DNA of 64,000 nucleotides from Prado023 sp963706885 (GCA_963706885.1 CAVPNX010000004.1:62001-126000), one strand, 5' to 3'; shown: positions 1 through 9,016, numbered from the stretch's first letter. The notes: generated by a model not told the origin, from the letters alone. Program-made: numbers and translations.

Positions 1-879
1 CAGGTCTACGTCGATGGCGCGAACCTGAACGCCCTGGTCGGACTGGCCAAGCCCGGCCGGTTCGGGGCCGACGTGTCGCACCTGAACCTGCACAAGACGT
101 TCTGCATCCCGCATGGGGGTGGCGGCCCCGGGGTGGGCCCGGTGGGTGTGCGCGCCCACCTGGCCCCGTTCCTTCCGGGGCATCCGCTGCGGCCGGACGC
201 CGGACCGGCCGGACGGGGGCATGTGGACGGCGGGGTCGGCCCGGTCAGCGGTGCCCCCTGGGGCAGCGCCGGGATCCTGCCGATCCCATGGGCCTACATC
301 CGGATGATGGGCGCGGACGGCCTCACCCGGGCCACCCAGGTCGCGGTGCTGTCCGCCAACTACATCGCCCGTCGGCTCGCCGACTGCTTCCCGGTGCTCT
401 ACACCGGTCCAGGGGGGCTGGTCGCCCACGAGTGCATCCTCGACCTGCGCGAGATCACCAAGCGCACTGGTGTGACCGTCGACGACGTCGCCAAACGGCT
501 GATCGACTTCGGCTTCCACGCCCCGACCATGAGCTTCCCGGTTGCCGGCACGCTCATGGTGGAGCCCACGGAGAGTGAGTCCCTGGCCGAGCTCGACCGC
601 TTCTGCGACGCCATGATCGCGATCCACTCGGAGATCGAGCAGGTGGCCAGCGGAGAGGTCGCCGCCGCCGACAGCGTCCTGCGGGGTGCCCCGCACACCG
701 CGGAGAGCCTGGTGGGGGAGTGGGACCGGCCCTACTCCCGCCAGCAGGCGGTCTACCCGGTTCCCGGTCTGCGCACGGACAAGTACTGGGTGCCGGTGGG
801 TCGGATCGACGGCGCGTACGGCGACCGGCACCTGGTCTGCTCGTGCCCCCGGCCCGAGGAGCTGGCCGCACTCGATTGA
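1..879 (+). CDS. gcvP: Glycine dehydrogenase (P protein), C-terminal part
   Basis: This is the last 292 codons of the pyridoxal phosphate (PLP) decarboxylase of the glycine cleavage system. The enzyme decarboxylates glycine and passes the aminomethyl group to the lipoyl H protein. The frame is open from base 1, so the 5' part lies outside the window. The PLP lysine motif (HLNLHKTF) is at residues 27-34 of the fragment with the Schiff-base Lys at residue 32, followed by a Gly-rich stretch typical of the family. The C-terminal half holds the usual FHAPT and EPTESE segments. The gene ends at TGA and faces a HAD gene on the other strand, with 67 bases between them. Nothing is unusual apart from the window truncation. 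Confidence 0.96.
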   Translation, partial: QVYVDGANLNALVGLAKPGRFGADVSHLNLHKTFCIPHGGGGPGVGPVGVRAHLAPFLPGHPLRPDAGPAGRGHVDGGVGPVSGAPWGSAGILPIPWAYIRMMGADGLTRATQVAVLSANYIARRLADCFPVLYTGPGGLVAHECILDLREITKRTGVTVDDVAKRLIDFGFHAPTMSFPVAGTLMVEPTESESLAELDRFCDAMIAIHSEIEQVASGEVAAADSVLRGAPHTAESLVGEWDRPYSRQQAVYPVPGLRTDKYWVPVGRIDGAYGDRHLVCSCPRPEELAALD

Positions 880-946
880 TCCGTGGCGCCCGGCCCCGGG
901 TGCGGGCTGCGTGCCGACGATCGGTGGCACGCCGGATCGGGTGCCC

Positions 947-1558
947 TCAGGTGCGACCCTCGGTCTCCTGGATCTCGAAGAGGACCTCCTGCGCCGAGGC
1001 CCCCTGCCCCGGGAGGTCGGGGGCTGAGTCTGCACCTGAGGTTGAGGGTTCCATCCACAGGGCGTGCAGGACGGGGAATCCGGCTGCACGCACAGCCTCG
1101 ACCACGGCTGCGTCGTCGTCGACGAAAGCCTCGATCCGGTAGCGCTGGGACAGCCGGCGCAGGGTGGCGACCTTGGTGATCCGCGCCGGCCGTCGGTCGG
1201 CGTCGGCTCGCATGAACAGCTGGCCGTCGGGCAGGCCCTGGTCGGCCAGCCACGTGAGGGTTGCCGCCCTGCAGCGCTCGGGTCGTCCGGTCAGGTAGAC
1301 CACGACGTGTCCGGCGCGTTGTGCGGTGGCCACCGCGCCGAGGCCCTCGGCCAGCGGGGGATCGTCCGGGGCGGCGCCGAAGAAGGCGTCCCAGTCCTTC
1401 GGACGCGAGGCCACGTGGTGCAGCCGATGGCGCACGTCGGCCAGGACCCCGTCGATGTCGAACACGGCCACGCTGGTGGGCTCGTCGGGGTGGTGGTCGG
1501 ATGGCGCCCCGCTGCCGGGGGGCGTCGTGCCTCGTGCGTGCGGGGGGTCCTGGGACAT
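947..1558 (-). CDS. HAD-superfamily phosphatase
   Basis: The protein has 203 residues if read from the ATG at 1558. A longer upstream frame exists, but this start has a TANNNT box 7 bases upstream and removes a Pro/Arg-rich leader. HAD motif I (FDIDGVLADV) lies about 30 residues in, with the nucleophile Asp and the DxDG pattern. Motif II (VVYLTGRP) follows, and an acidic FVDDDAAVV segment serves as motif IV. The LTGRP motif resembles the phosphatase half of polynucleotide kinase and related acid phosphatases. The substrate cannot be inferred. The gene is divergent from the thioesterase gene at 1699. Confidence 0.8.
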   Translation of the reverse strand: MSQDPPHARGTTPPGSGAPSDHHPDEPTSVAVFDIDGVLADVRHRLHHVASRPKDWDAFFGAAPDDPPLAEGLGAVATAQRAGHVVVYLTGRPERCRAATLTWLADQGLPDGQLFMRADADRRPARITKVATLRRLSQRYRIEAFVDDDAAVVEAVRAAGFPVLHALWMEPSTSGADSAPDLPGQGASAQEVLFEIQETEGRT

Positions 1559-1565
1559 GGGGGCG

Positions 1566-1571
1566 ACGCTA
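1566..1571 (-). promoter_or_regulatory. Leaderless-type -10 box of the HAD gene
   Basis: TAGCGT on the minus strand ends 7 bases before the ATG at 1558, so transcription should begin at or next to the start codon. No ribosome binding site fits in that gap. The same layout recurs at several other genes in the window. This is inferred from sequence only. Confidence 0.5.
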
Positions 1572-1685
1572 CCGCGCACGCAGGCAGGAATCTGCGCGAT
1601 CTGGGATCTCCCGCAGCGGGGTCCGTCCGGCGCCACCGGGGTTCTCAGGGCGGGGACCGGTCGCGGCCCGAACACGTCCGATCGC

Positions 1686-1691
1686 TAGCCT
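1686..1691 (+). promoter_or_regulatory. Leaderless-type -10 box of the thioesterase gene
   Basis: TAGCCT ends 7 bases before the ATG at 1699. With the box at 1566-1571 it forms a divergent pair of promoters in a 140-base gap. Confidence 0.5.
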
Positions 1692-1698
1692 CGGGGAC

Positions 1699-2148
1699 AT
1701 GGACTTCCACACCCTCGTCGCCCAGATGCCTGCCGTGGTCCCGATGGTCGGGACGCTCGAGCTGGAGTTCCTCGAGCTGGCCCCTCAGCGGGTGCTCCTG
1801 CGCCTGCCGGACAAGCCCGAGTACCGCAACCACGTGGGCGGTCCGCACGCCGGCGCGATGTTCACCCTCGCGGAGACAGCGACCGGGGCGATCGTGCTCG
1901 GCAACTTCGGGATGATGGTCGACCGGGTCACACCCCTGCCGGTGGACGCCTCGATCCGGTTCAAGAAGATCGCCATGGGGCCCATGTACGGCGAGGCCCT
2001 CATGCACGACACCCCCGAGTCCATCGTGGCCAGGCTCGATGCGGGTGAACGTCCGGAGTTCCGCATCGATGTCACGCTGTCCACCGAGGACTGGACCGTC
2101 ACGGGCGAGGCCAGCTTCCTGTGGACCCTCAAGCCCATCCGCCGCTGA
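1699..2148 (+). CDS. Hotdog-fold thioesterase-like protein (DUF4442/PaaI type)
   Basis: This is a 149-residue single-domain protein. The central segment, with N-x-x-G-G-P-H-A-G at about residues 47-55 followed by FTLAETA, fits the hotdog helix and acyl-CoA pocket of DUF4442/PaaI-like thioesterases. Asn and His there are the usual catalytic-site residues. These enzymes hydrolyse acyl-CoA or related thioesters in the cytosol, but the substrate here is unknown. The ATG at 1699 was chosen because it follows a -10-like box and begins the conserved part. The upstream frame stays open through GC bias only. The gene converges on EF-G2 with a strong hairpin between them. Confidence 0.8.
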   Translation: MDFHTLVAQMPAVVPMVGTLELEFLELAPQRVLLRLPDKPEYRNHVGGPHAGAMFTLAETATGAIVLGNFGMMVDRVTPLPVDASIRFKKIAMGPMYGEALMHDTPESIVARLDAGERPEFRIDVTLSTEDWTVTGEASFLWTLKPIRR

Positions 2149-2168
2149 CCGAAGGCTGACGACCCGGC

Positions 2169-2205
2169 AGGAGGGGCCGCCCCCGGTGTGGGAGCGGCCC
2201 CTCCT
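2169..2205. terminator. Bidirectional hairpin terminator
   Basis: A perfect 12-bp inverted repeat (AGGAGGGGCCGC and its complement at 2194-2205) surrounds a 13-base loop between two convergent genes. There is no clear U tract, as is common in high-GC actinobacteria. It probably ends transcription from both sides. Confidence 0.7.
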
Positions 2206-2216
2206 GGTGACGCGGC

Positions 2217-4364
2217 TCAGTGCTTCGGGCTGGCCTCGATGACCTTCTTCGCGATCTGCGCCGGCATCGGCTCGTGGCCGATGTACGTGCGGTTGAACGT
2301 CCCGGTGCCGTGCGACATGGAGCGCAGCTCGATGGCGTAGCGGGTGAGCTCGAGCTCGGGGACCTCGGCCTTGATCAGGGTGCGCCCGTTGCCCGCGGGC
2401 TCCGTCCCGGACACACGCCCGCGACGGCCCGACAGGTCACCCATGACCGCCCCGACGTACTCGTCGGAGACCAGGACGCTGATGGCCGCAACCGGCTCCA
2501 GCATCGAGATCTGGGCGGCTGCGGCGGCCTCCTTGAGGGCCAGGGACCCGGCCATCTGGAAGGCCATGTCGGAGGAGTCCACGGAGTGCGCCTTGCCGTC
2601 GTACAGGGTCACCTGGATGTCGACGACCGGGTAGCCGGCGACCACGCCGCGCTCCATCTGGGTGCGCACGCCCTTCTCCACCGACGGGATGAACTGGCGC
2701 GGCACCGACCCACCGACGACCTTGTCGACGAACTCGAAGCCCGACCCCGCCGGCAACGGGGCGACCTCGATGTCGCAGACCGCGTACTGCCCGTGGCCAC
2801 CGGACTGCTTCACGTGCCGGCCCTTGGCCTTGGCGGGGGTCGCGAACGTCTCGCGCAGCGAGACACGCAGCTCCTCTGACTCCACGGCGACGCCGTAGCG
2901 GTTCTTCAGGCGATCGAGCAGCACGTCCACGTGTGCCTCACCCATGCACCACAGCACCAGCTGGCCCGTCTCGCCGTTGCGGTCCAGTCGCATCGTCGCG
3001 TCCTCGGCGACCAGGCGGTTCAGGGCGGCGCCGAGCTTGTCCTCGTCAGCCTTGGACCTGGCCACGATCGCCACGGGCAGCAGGGCGTCGGGCATGAGCC
3101 ACGGCTCCATCAGCAGTGGGGTGTCCTTGTCCGAGAGCGTGTCGCCGGTCTCGGCGCGCGTGAGCTTGGCCACGGCGACGATGTCCCCGGCGATCCCGGC
3201 GTCGATGGTGCGCTGGACCTTGCCCAGCGGGCTGGACAGCGCGCCGATCCGCTCGTCGAGGTCGTGGTCCTCGTGCCCGCGCGTGGACCCGAAGTGCCCG
3301 GAGACGTGGACCACGGAGTCGGGGCTGACCCGTCCGGAGAACACGCGCACCAGCGACAGCCGCCCCACGTAGGGATCGGTCGTCGTCTTGACCACCTCGG
3401 CGCACAGTGGGCCGGATGGGTCGCAGGCCAGCGGCCCGCGCGGCTGGCCGTCGGGGGTGGTGACAGGGGGCAGCGGGTGCTCCAGGGGTGACGGGAAGCC
3501 CCGGCGCACGAGGTCCAGCACCTCCGTGGCGCCCAGGCCGCCGAGCTCGACCGCGGTGGCGATCACCGGGTAGAACGACCCGCGGGCCACGGCCATCTCC
3601 AGGTCGGCGATCAACGTGTCGTGGTCGATGTGCTCGCCGGCGAGATAGCGGTCCATCAGGGTCTCGTCCTCGCTCTCGGCGATGATCCCCTCGATCAGCC
3701 CGGCGCGGGTGCTCTCGATCAGCTCGAGGTGCGCGGCCTCCGGTTCGCGATCCTCACGGGCACCGGAGGAGTAGTCGTGGATGCGCTCGGTGATCAGGTC
3801 GATGAAGCCGGCAGGTGTGCCGTCGTCGGCCAGCATCGGCAGCATCAGGGGCATCACGCCCTCCCCGAACATCCGCTGGCAGATCGCCACGAGCTCGTCG
3901 AAGTCGGCGCGCGGATGGTCCAGGCGGGTCACGACGACCGCGCGCGGCATCCCCACCGCGGCGCACTCCTCCCAGAGCATCTGGGTGCCGCCGTCGATGC
4001 CGTCGACCGCCGACACCACGAACAGCGCTGCGTCGGCCGCCCGCAGCCCGGCGCGCAGGTCGCCGACGAAGTCCGCGTACCCCGGCGTGTCCAGGAAGTT
4101 GACCTTCACCCCGTCGACGACGACCGGAGCCAGTGCCAGGCCCACCGACCGCTGCTGGCGCACCTCGGCGTCGTCGAAGTCCGACACGGTGGTGCCCTCG
4201 GTCGTCCGGCCCGCCCGGGGGATCGTCCCGGTGGCGACGAGCATCGCCTCCAGGAGCGTCGTCTTGCCCGCGCCGGACGGTCCGACGAGGACCACGTTGC
4301 GGATGTCGGCGGGGCTGGCCGGTGCAGAGACCGACCCACCCCCTGAGGTGTTCGCCTGTGCCAT
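2217..4364 (-). CDS. fusA2: Elongation factor G-like protein EF-G2
   Basis: This is a 715-residue translational GTPase of the EF-G family. The P-loop (GPSGAGKTT) is at residues 28-36, followed by switch regions and the DTPGYADF G3 motif. Domains II to V follow in the usual order. It stands alone rather than beside rpsL-rpsG-tuf, and its sequence fits the EF-G2 paralogue of actinobacteria, which binds ribosomes but is not the main translocase. The ATG at 4364 has an AAAGG ribosome binding site. An upstream ATG at 4418 would add 18 poorly supported residues. Overall function is sure at family level, and the cellular role of EF-G2 is not well defined. Confidence 0.9.
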   Translation of the reverse strand: MAQANTSGGGSVSAPASPADIRNVVLVGPSGAGKTTLLEAMLVATGTIPRAGRTTEGTTVSDFDDAEVRQQRSVGLALAPVVVDGVKVNFLDTPGYADFVGDLRAGLRAADAALFVVSAVDGIDGGTQMLWEECAAVGMPRAVVVTRLDHPRADFDELVAICQRMFGEGVMPLMLPMLADDGTPAGFIDLITERIHDYSSGAREDREPEAAHLELIESTRAGLIEGIIAESEDETLMDRYLAGEHIDHDTLIADLEMAVARGSFYPVIATAVELGGLGATEVLDLVRRGFPSPLEHPLPPVTTPDGQPRGPLACDPSGPLCAEVVKTTTDPYVGRLSLVRVFSGRVSPDSVVHVSGHFGSTRGHEDHDLDERIGALSSPLGKVQRTIDAGIAGDIVAVAKLTRAETGDTLSDKDTPLLMEPWLMPDALLPVAIVARSKADEDKLGAALNRLVAEDATMRLDRNGETGQLVLWCMGEAHVDVLLDRLKNRYGVAVESEELRVSLRETFATPAKAKGRHVKQSGGHGQYAVCDIEVAPLPAGSGFEFVDKVVGGSVPRQFIPSVEKGVRTQMERGVVAGYPVVDIQVTLYDGKAHSVDSSDMAFQMAGSLALKEAAAAAQISMLEPVAAISVLVSDEYVGAVMGDLSGRRGRVSGTEPAGNGRTLIKAEVPELELTRYAIELRSMSHGTGTFNRTYIGHEPMPAQIAKKVIEASPKH

Positions 4365-4471
4365 GAGGTGCCTTTCGTCGTGGATGTGCAGTCTCCCAAG
4401 GACCAAGCCTCGCAACAAGGACCTACGTCCTGCGCACTCGGGGGGCGGTTTGTCGCTACGATCAGGGCCTC

Positions 4472-5110
4472 ATGCTGAACAACTCCGACGCCCGCGGCGC
4501 CGTCGCCCCCATCGTCGAGCCCATGGCACGTGGCCTGCTGCGGATGAAGGTGACCCCGGACATGGTCACCATCACCGGGACGACCCTCACCGTGGTGACG
4601 GCGCTGGTCCTGATCCCGCAGGGCAACTTCATCCCCGCGGTCATCCTGCTGTTCATCTTCACGTCCGCCGACGTCCTCGACGGGACCATGGCGCGGCTCA
4701 GCGGCACGCAGGGCCCCTGGGGCGCCTGGTTCGACGCGACGCTGGACCGGGTGGCCGACGGTGCGATCTTCGGCAGCGTGCTGATCTGGGCCGCCTGGTA
4801 CTCCGACACGCTGACGACGTTCATGGCCCTGCTGTGCCTGGCCGGTGGGGCGGTCGTCAGCTACGCGAAGGCGCGCGCGGAGGCCGTCGGGGCCACGGCC
4901 AACGGCGGCATCGCCGAGCGCGCGGAGCGGATGATGATCCTGGGCGTGGGCGCGATCCTCTACCAGTTCGTCGACTGGGGGATGACCGTGGCCGTGGTGA
5001 TCCTGGCCGTGCTGACCACCATCACCGTGTTCCAGCGGGGCCTGGACGTCCGTCGCCAGTTGAAGCCGCTTGATGGACAGCAGGCCGAAGCCCCCAGCCC
5101 CGAGCAGTGA
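4472..5110 (+). CDS. pgsA: Phosphatidylinositol phosphate synthase (CDP-alcohol phosphatidyltransferase)
   Basis: This is a 212-residue membrane enzyme that joins CDP-diacylglycerol to inositol phosphate, the first committed step to phosphatidylinositol in actinobacteria. The CDP-alcohol phosphotransferase signature D-V-L-D-G-T-x-A-R...D-A-T-L-D is visible at residues 70-94, with four Asp residues for the metal pair. At least five hydrophobic helices surround it. The next genes, 6 bases on, are patA and pimA, the same order as in mycobacteria (pgsA1, Rv2611c, pimA). That order supports the inositol phosphate substrate rather than glycerol phosphate. A TACGAT box lies 9 bases before the ATG. 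Confidence 0.93.
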   Translation: MLNNSDARGAVAPIVEPMARGLLRMKVTPDMVTITGTTLTVVTALVLIPQGNFIPAVILLFIFTSADVLDGTMARLSGTQGPWGAWFDATLDRVADGAIFGSVLIWAAWYSDTLTTFMALLCLAGGAVVSYAKARAEAVGATANGGIAERAERMMILGVGAILYQFVDWGMTVAVVILAVLTTITVFQRGLDVRRQLKPLDGQQAEAPSPEQ

Positions 5111-5116
5111 TCCGAC

Positions 5117-6031
5117 GTGAAGGAGCAGGCGACCTACCTGGCCTACGCCGGTGGATGGCGTGCGGTGCGGCTCATGCCCGAGCGCATGGCGTATGCCACC
5201 TTCGATCGGATCGCTGACCAGCAGTGGCGCGCCCGTGGCGCGTCGACCCGTCGGCTGGAGGCCAACCTCGGCCGCGTGCTGGGACCGGTGTCCGAGGATG
5301 AGCTCCGGGCCGTGTCCCGGGAGGGCATGCGCTCGTACATGCGCTACTGGTGCGATGCGTTCCGCCTCCCCGGGTGGGACGCGGCCCGGATCGACACCTT
5401 CGACCTGCACCACAGCGAGCGCCTGACCGACGCCCTCGCTGAAGGGCGGGGGGCCATCGTCGCGCTTCCGCACATGGGCAACTGGGACCACGCGGGGGCC
5501 TGGTGCTCCCGGCACATCTCCCCGATCAACACTGTCGCGGAGAAGCTCGAGCCGGAGCGGCTCTTCGAGGCGTTCGTCGACTTCCGCACCTCCCTGGGGA
5601 TGGTCATCCACGGACTGGGTGACCCCGGGGTCTACCAGCAGCTGCGCGACACGTTGGAGGGTGGGGGCCTCGTGGCCCTGCTCGCCGACCGCGACCTCTC
5701 GGCCAAGGGCGTCGATGTGCAGTTCTTCGGTGAGACCGCCCGGTTCCCCGCAGGACCGGCGGCCCTCGCCGTGGACACCGGTGCCGCCCTGTTCCCGGTG
5801 AAGCTCTTCTGGGCGGGCAACAACGTGGCCGAGATCCTCCCCGAGGTCGAGCCCCCCACGACGGGGGATCGCACGGAGCGCATCGCGGCGATGACCCAGG
5901 CAGTCGCCGATGCCCTGGCCGTTGGGATCGCCGAGCACCCCAGCGACTGGCACATGCTGCAGCGGCTGTGGCTGGCCGACCTCGACCCGGCGCGGCTGGC
6001 AGCCCGGGATGCGGCCGGCGGTGCGGCCTGA
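5117..6031 (+). CDS. patA: Phosphatidylinositol mannoside acyltransferase
   Basis: This is a 304-residue acyltransferase of the lipid A biosynthesis (LpxL/HtrB) family. It transfers a fatty acyl chain from acyl-CoA to mannosylated phosphatidylinositol on the inner face of the membrane. The HX4D catalytic motif (HMGNWD) has His at residue 119 and Asp at 124. The start is GTG, 6 bases after pgsA. The stop overlaps the pimA start (TGATG), so translation is probably coupled. Identity rests on the motif and on the pgsA-patA-pimA order. Confidence 0.92.
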   Translation: MKEQATYLAYAGGWRAVRLMPERMAYATFDRIADQQWRARGASTRRLEANLGRVLGPVSEDELRAVSREGMRSYMRYWCDAFRLPGWDAARIDTFDLHHSERLTDALAEGRGAIVALPHMGNWDHAGAWCSRHISPINTVAEKLEPERLFEAFVDFRTSLGMVIHGLGDPGVYQQLRDTLEGGGLVALLADRDLSAKGVDVQFFGETARFPAGPAALAVDTGAALFPVKLFWAGNNVAEILPEVEPPTTGDRTERIAAMTQAVADALAVGIAEHPSDWHMLQRLWLADLDPARLAARDAAGGAA

Positions 6032-7233
6032 TGCGCGTCGGACTCGTCTGCCCCTACGCGTGGGACACCCCGGGCGGGGTCGCGGCACACATCCACGACC
6101 TCCGGCTGGCGCTCATGCGCCTGGGGCATGAGGCGGTCATCCTGGCGCCGGCCGACGATGAGGATGCGCTGCCCCCGTACGTCACCAGCGGCGGCAAGCC
6201 GCTGTCGATCAGCTCCAACGGATCGGTGGCCAAGATCAACTTCGGCCCGCTGGCCACCGCTCGGGCACGCCGGTGGATCAAGGACTCGGATCTCGACATC
6301 CTGCACGTCCATGAGCCGGCGGGCCCGACGCTGTCGATCCTGTCGATCTGGGTGGCCGATGGCCCCATCGTGGCGACCTGGCATGCGAGCCTGGCCTCGT
6401 CGCGACGCGACCTCAACGCCATGGCGCCGATGGTGCGCAGCGCGATGGAGAAGGTGCGTGCCCGGATCGCCGTGAGCGAGTACGCCCGCCGGTCCCTGGT
6501 GGAGTACACCGGGGGTGACGCGGTGCTGATCCCCAACGGTGTGGACTGCAGCGCCTACGCCGGCGACGAGACCCTGCCCGGCCGGGCGCGGGGGAGCAAC
6601 ACCCTGATGTTCCTCGGGCGCATCGACGAGCCGCGCAAGGGCCTTCCGGTCCTGCTCGACGCCCTGCCCCGGGTCCTGGCCAGTGTCCCGGACGTCACGG
6701 TGCTGGTGGCGGGTCCCGGGGACGTCGACGAGGTCCGCGCGGGGTTGACCCCTGAGATCGCCGATCGGGTGGAGTTCCTCGGGCTGGTCAGCGAGGAGGA
6801 CAAGGCGCGAGCGCTGCGCTCGGCGGACGTCTACGTCGCACCCAACACCGGCGGGGAGTCGTTCGGGATCATCCTGCTGGAGGCGATGGCGGCCGGGGCG
6901 CCGGTCGTGGCCAGCGACATCGAGGCCTTCCAGCGGGTCCTCGACGAGGGCCGAGCCGGCGTGCACTTCCGCAACGAGGACGCCGAGGACCTGGCGACTG
7001 CGCTGATCGAGCTGCTCGGCGACGCGCACCGGCGCGACGAGCTGCGGGCGGCCGGGCGGGTGCGCGCCGCCCAGTTCGACTGGGCGACGGTGGCCCGCGA
7101 CGTGCTGGCGGTCTACGAGAGCGTCACCCCCGGCGGGGAGAAGGTCGAGGCGGACCTGTCGGGGCAGTTCTGGGGCCGGCTGCCGCTGCGCCGGAGGCCC
7201 GGGACAGGGGAGACCACGGTGGATGGTCGATGA
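6031..7233 (+). CDS. pimA: Phosphatidylinositol alpha-mannosyltransferase
   Basis: This is a 400-residue GT-B glycosyltransferase of family GT4. It adds the first mannose from GDP-mannose to phosphatidylinositol. The N-terminal MRVGLVCPYAWDTPGGV segment has the Gly-rich loop, and the C-terminal domain has the E-x7-E-type segment (ESFGIILLEAMAAG). The ATG at 6031 begins the conserved sequence and overlaps the patA stop. The upstream open frame is not used. Its own stop overlaps the next start (ATGA). Confidence 0.95.
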   Translation: MRVGLVCPYAWDTPGGVAAHIHDLRLALMRLGHEAVILAPADDEDALPPYVTSGGKPLSISSNGSVAKINFGPLATARARRWIKDSDLDILHVHEPAGPTLSILSIWVADGPIVATWHASLASSRRDLNAMAPMVRSAMEKVRARIAVSEYARRSLVEYTGGDAVLIPNGVDCSAYAGDETLPGRARGSNTLMFLGRIDEPRKGLPVLLDALPRVLASVPDVTVLVAGPGDVDEVRAGLTPEIADRVEFLGLVSEEDKARALRSADVYVAPNTGGESFGIILLEAMAAGAPVVASDIEAFQRVLDEGRAGVHFRNEDAEDLATALIELLGDAHRRDELRAAGRVRAAQFDWATVARDVLAVYESVTPGGEKVEADLSGQFWGRLPLRRRPGTGETTVDGR

Positions 7234-7838
7234 AGATCGATGTCGGCTGGGGGCTGGTCCTGCTCCTGGTGGTGGCGTTCGTGGTGTGGCGCCTGAGCGC
7301 CCACGCCGGGCGGATCGATCGCCTGCACCACCGCATCGAGCTCGCCCGTGCGTCGCTGGACGCCCAGCTCCTGCGCCGGGCGCGGGCGGCCGAGGCGCTG
7401 GCCACATCGGGACTGCTCGACCCGGCCAGCGCGATCGTCCTGGCCCAGGCGGCCAGCCACTCCCGCAACGCCGACGTCGATGATCCCGTGGAGCGTGGGC
7501 TGGTGGAGTCGGAGATGTCCCGCGACCTGCGCGAGGTGTTCGCCGACCAGGAGTCGGTCGACGAGCTCGCTGCGTTCCCTGAGGGTGCGGAGCTGCTGAC
7601 GGACCTTGCCGCAGCGTGTCGCCAGGTGACCCTCTCCCGACGGTTCCTCAATGACGGGGTCCAGGCGGCGCGACTGCTGCGCCAGGGCCGGTGGGTCCGA
7701 CTGTTCCGGTTGGCCGGCAACGCCCCGCAGCCCGAGATGTTCGAGATGGACGATGTCGCCCCCGCTGCCTTCGGCTCCCTGTCCTGGGCGGGTCCGGGGC
7801 ATGACCGTGGGCCCGGCGCCGGGATGACGTTCCCGTGA
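7230..7838 (+). CDS. LemA-like membrane-anchored protein
   Basis: This is a 202-residue protein with one N-terminal membrane helix (about residues 7-24) followed by a helical region. The C-terminal pattern SRRFLNDGVQAARL...RLAGNAPQPEMFEMDD matches the end of LemA-family proteins (YNxAVxxYN...FEAxD) in layout. It overlaps pimA by ATGA, so it belongs to the phosphatidylinositol mannoside operon. In mycobacteria this position holds Rv2609c, another membrane protein. The function is unknown; an envelope-related role is inferred from the operon. Confidence 0.7.
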   Translation: MKIDVGWGLVLLLVVAFVVWRLSAHAGRIDRLHHRIELARASLDAQLLRRARAAEALATSGLLDPASAIVLAQAASHSRNADVDDPVERGLVESEMSRDLREVFADQESVDELAAFPEGAELLTDLAAACRQVTLSRRFLNDGVQAARLLRQGRWVRLFRLAGNAPQPEMFEMDDVAPAAFGSLSWAGPGHDRGPGAGMTFP

Positions 7839-7877
7839 ACCGCTGAGTCGCTGTCAGGGTTGGGTCGTGGCGCAACC

Positions 7878-7883
7878 TACTGT
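7878..7883 (+). promoter_or_regulatory. Leaderless-type -10 box of the DUF3048 gene
   Basis: TACTGT ends exactly 6 bases before the ATG at 7890. No ribosome binding site is present, so a leaderless transcript is likely. Confidence 0.55.
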
Positions 7884-7889
7884 GAACCC

Positions 7890-8933
7890 ATGAGACGTGT
7901 CGTCGCGGTGGTCGGCCTCGGACTTGTGCTCACGGCCTGCGGGCCCGGCGAGCAGGCCGCCGAGACGTCGACCACACAGCCGGCCCCGGTGGCAGAGTCC
8001 ACACCAGCGAGCCCGACGCCCGCGCCCGAGCCACCCGCGCCGACCACCTCCCCGTTCAGCGGACGCGAGGGGGGGGTGGGCACCCCGGTCATGGTCGTGA
8101 AGCTGGACAACACGCCGAACGCCCAGCCGCACGCCGGCCTGGTCAAGGCCGACACGGTGTACGTGGAGCCGGTCGAGTTCGGCCTCACCCGTCTGGCAGC
8201 GGTGTTCTCGACGAAGATGCCGGACGTCGTGGGTCCGGTGCGCAGTGCCCGGGTCAGCGACATCGAGCTGTTCGCGCCCCTGGGCGACATCGCGTTCGTG
8301 TACTCCGGGGCGCAGAGGCGGCTGCAGCCGGCGCTGGCCGCCGCGGAGTGGACGCAGGTCTCCCAGGACGTCAACAGCCCGGGGTTCAGCCGGGAGCGGG
8401 GTACGGGTCGCTACGCCCCGTACAACCTGATGGCCGATCCCGAGGAGATCCTCGCGACGTCGGGGGCCACCGCGGTGTCCCAGGACATCGGCCTGGTCTT
8501 CGACGAGCAGGCGCCCGACGGTGGCAAGCCGGCCACCCGGGTCACGGCTCGCTGGCCCTCGATGTCGGTCCAGTTCCGCTGGAACGCCAAGAAGGACCTC
8601 TACGACGTCTGGATGAACGGCCGCCAGGCACTCGACACCGATGAGCCGGGGGTGCAGCGCGCCGCGTCGGTCATCGTCCAGTACGTCAAGGAGGTCGACT
8701 CGGGCTACGGCGACAAGTTCGGCGGTCGTACTCCGCTGACCGTCGTGACGGGGTCGGGCAAGGGCCTGCTCCTGCGTGACGGCGTCGCCCAGAAGATCAC
8801 CTGGGAGAGGCCGTACTCCGAGGCCCCCACGGCGTACCTGGACCTCGACGGCAAGCCGGTCGAGCTGCGTCCCGGCCAGCAGTGGATCCTGCTCAAGGAC
8901 CGGACCAGCAAGGTCACGATCGACGAGCCCTGA
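7890..8933 (+). CDS. DUF3048 (YerB-like) lipoprotein
   Basis: The 347-residue protein begins with a lipoprotein signal peptide, with the lipobox LTAC about 20 residues in. A Pro/Thr/Ser/Ala-rich linker of about 40 residues follows. The DUF3048 region starts near VMVVKLDNTPNAQPHAGLVKADTVYVE and includes the family hallmarks VGPVRSAR and YSGAQ. YerB-like proteins are membrane-anchored surface proteins of unknown biochemical function. The ATG at 7890 was preferred over an upstream frame because it places the signal peptide at the N-terminus and follows a -10 box. Confidence 0.85.
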   Translation: MRRVVAVVGLGLVLTACGPGEQAAETSTTQPAPVAESTPASPTPAPEPPAPTTSPFSGREGGVGTPVMVVKLDNTPNAQPHAGLVKADTVYVEPVEFGLTRLAAVFSTKMPDVVGPVRSARVSDIELFAPLGDIAFVYSGAQRRLQPALAAAEWTQVSQDVNSPGFSRERGTGRYAPYNLMADPEEILATSGATAVSQDIGLVFDEQAPDGGKPATRVTARWPSMSVQFRWNAKKDLYDVWMNGRQALDTDEPGVQRAASVIVQYVKEVDSGYGDKFGGRTPLTVVTGSGKGLLLRDGVAQKITWERPYSEAPTAYLDLDGKPVELRPGQQWILLKDRTSKVTIDEP

Positions 8934-8977
8934 GCACCAGCCAGGATCGGCGTTTCGCGCCGCCGCGACTCGCGACG

Positions 8978-8983
8978 TAACCT
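8978..8983 (+). promoter_or_regulatory. Likely -10 box for pdxST
   Basis: TAACCT lies 33 bases before the pdxS start, leaving room for a leader with an AGGAG ribosome binding site. No convincing -35 box is visible. Confidence 0.35.
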
Positions 8984-9016
8984 TGTCCCATCGTCCCGAC
9001 CGGCGCAGGAGAACTC

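Noticed and set aside
4106..4418. Extension of EF-G2 to the ATG at 4418
   Set aside because: The extra 18 residues are not EF-G-like, and the ATG at 4364 has an AAAGG site.
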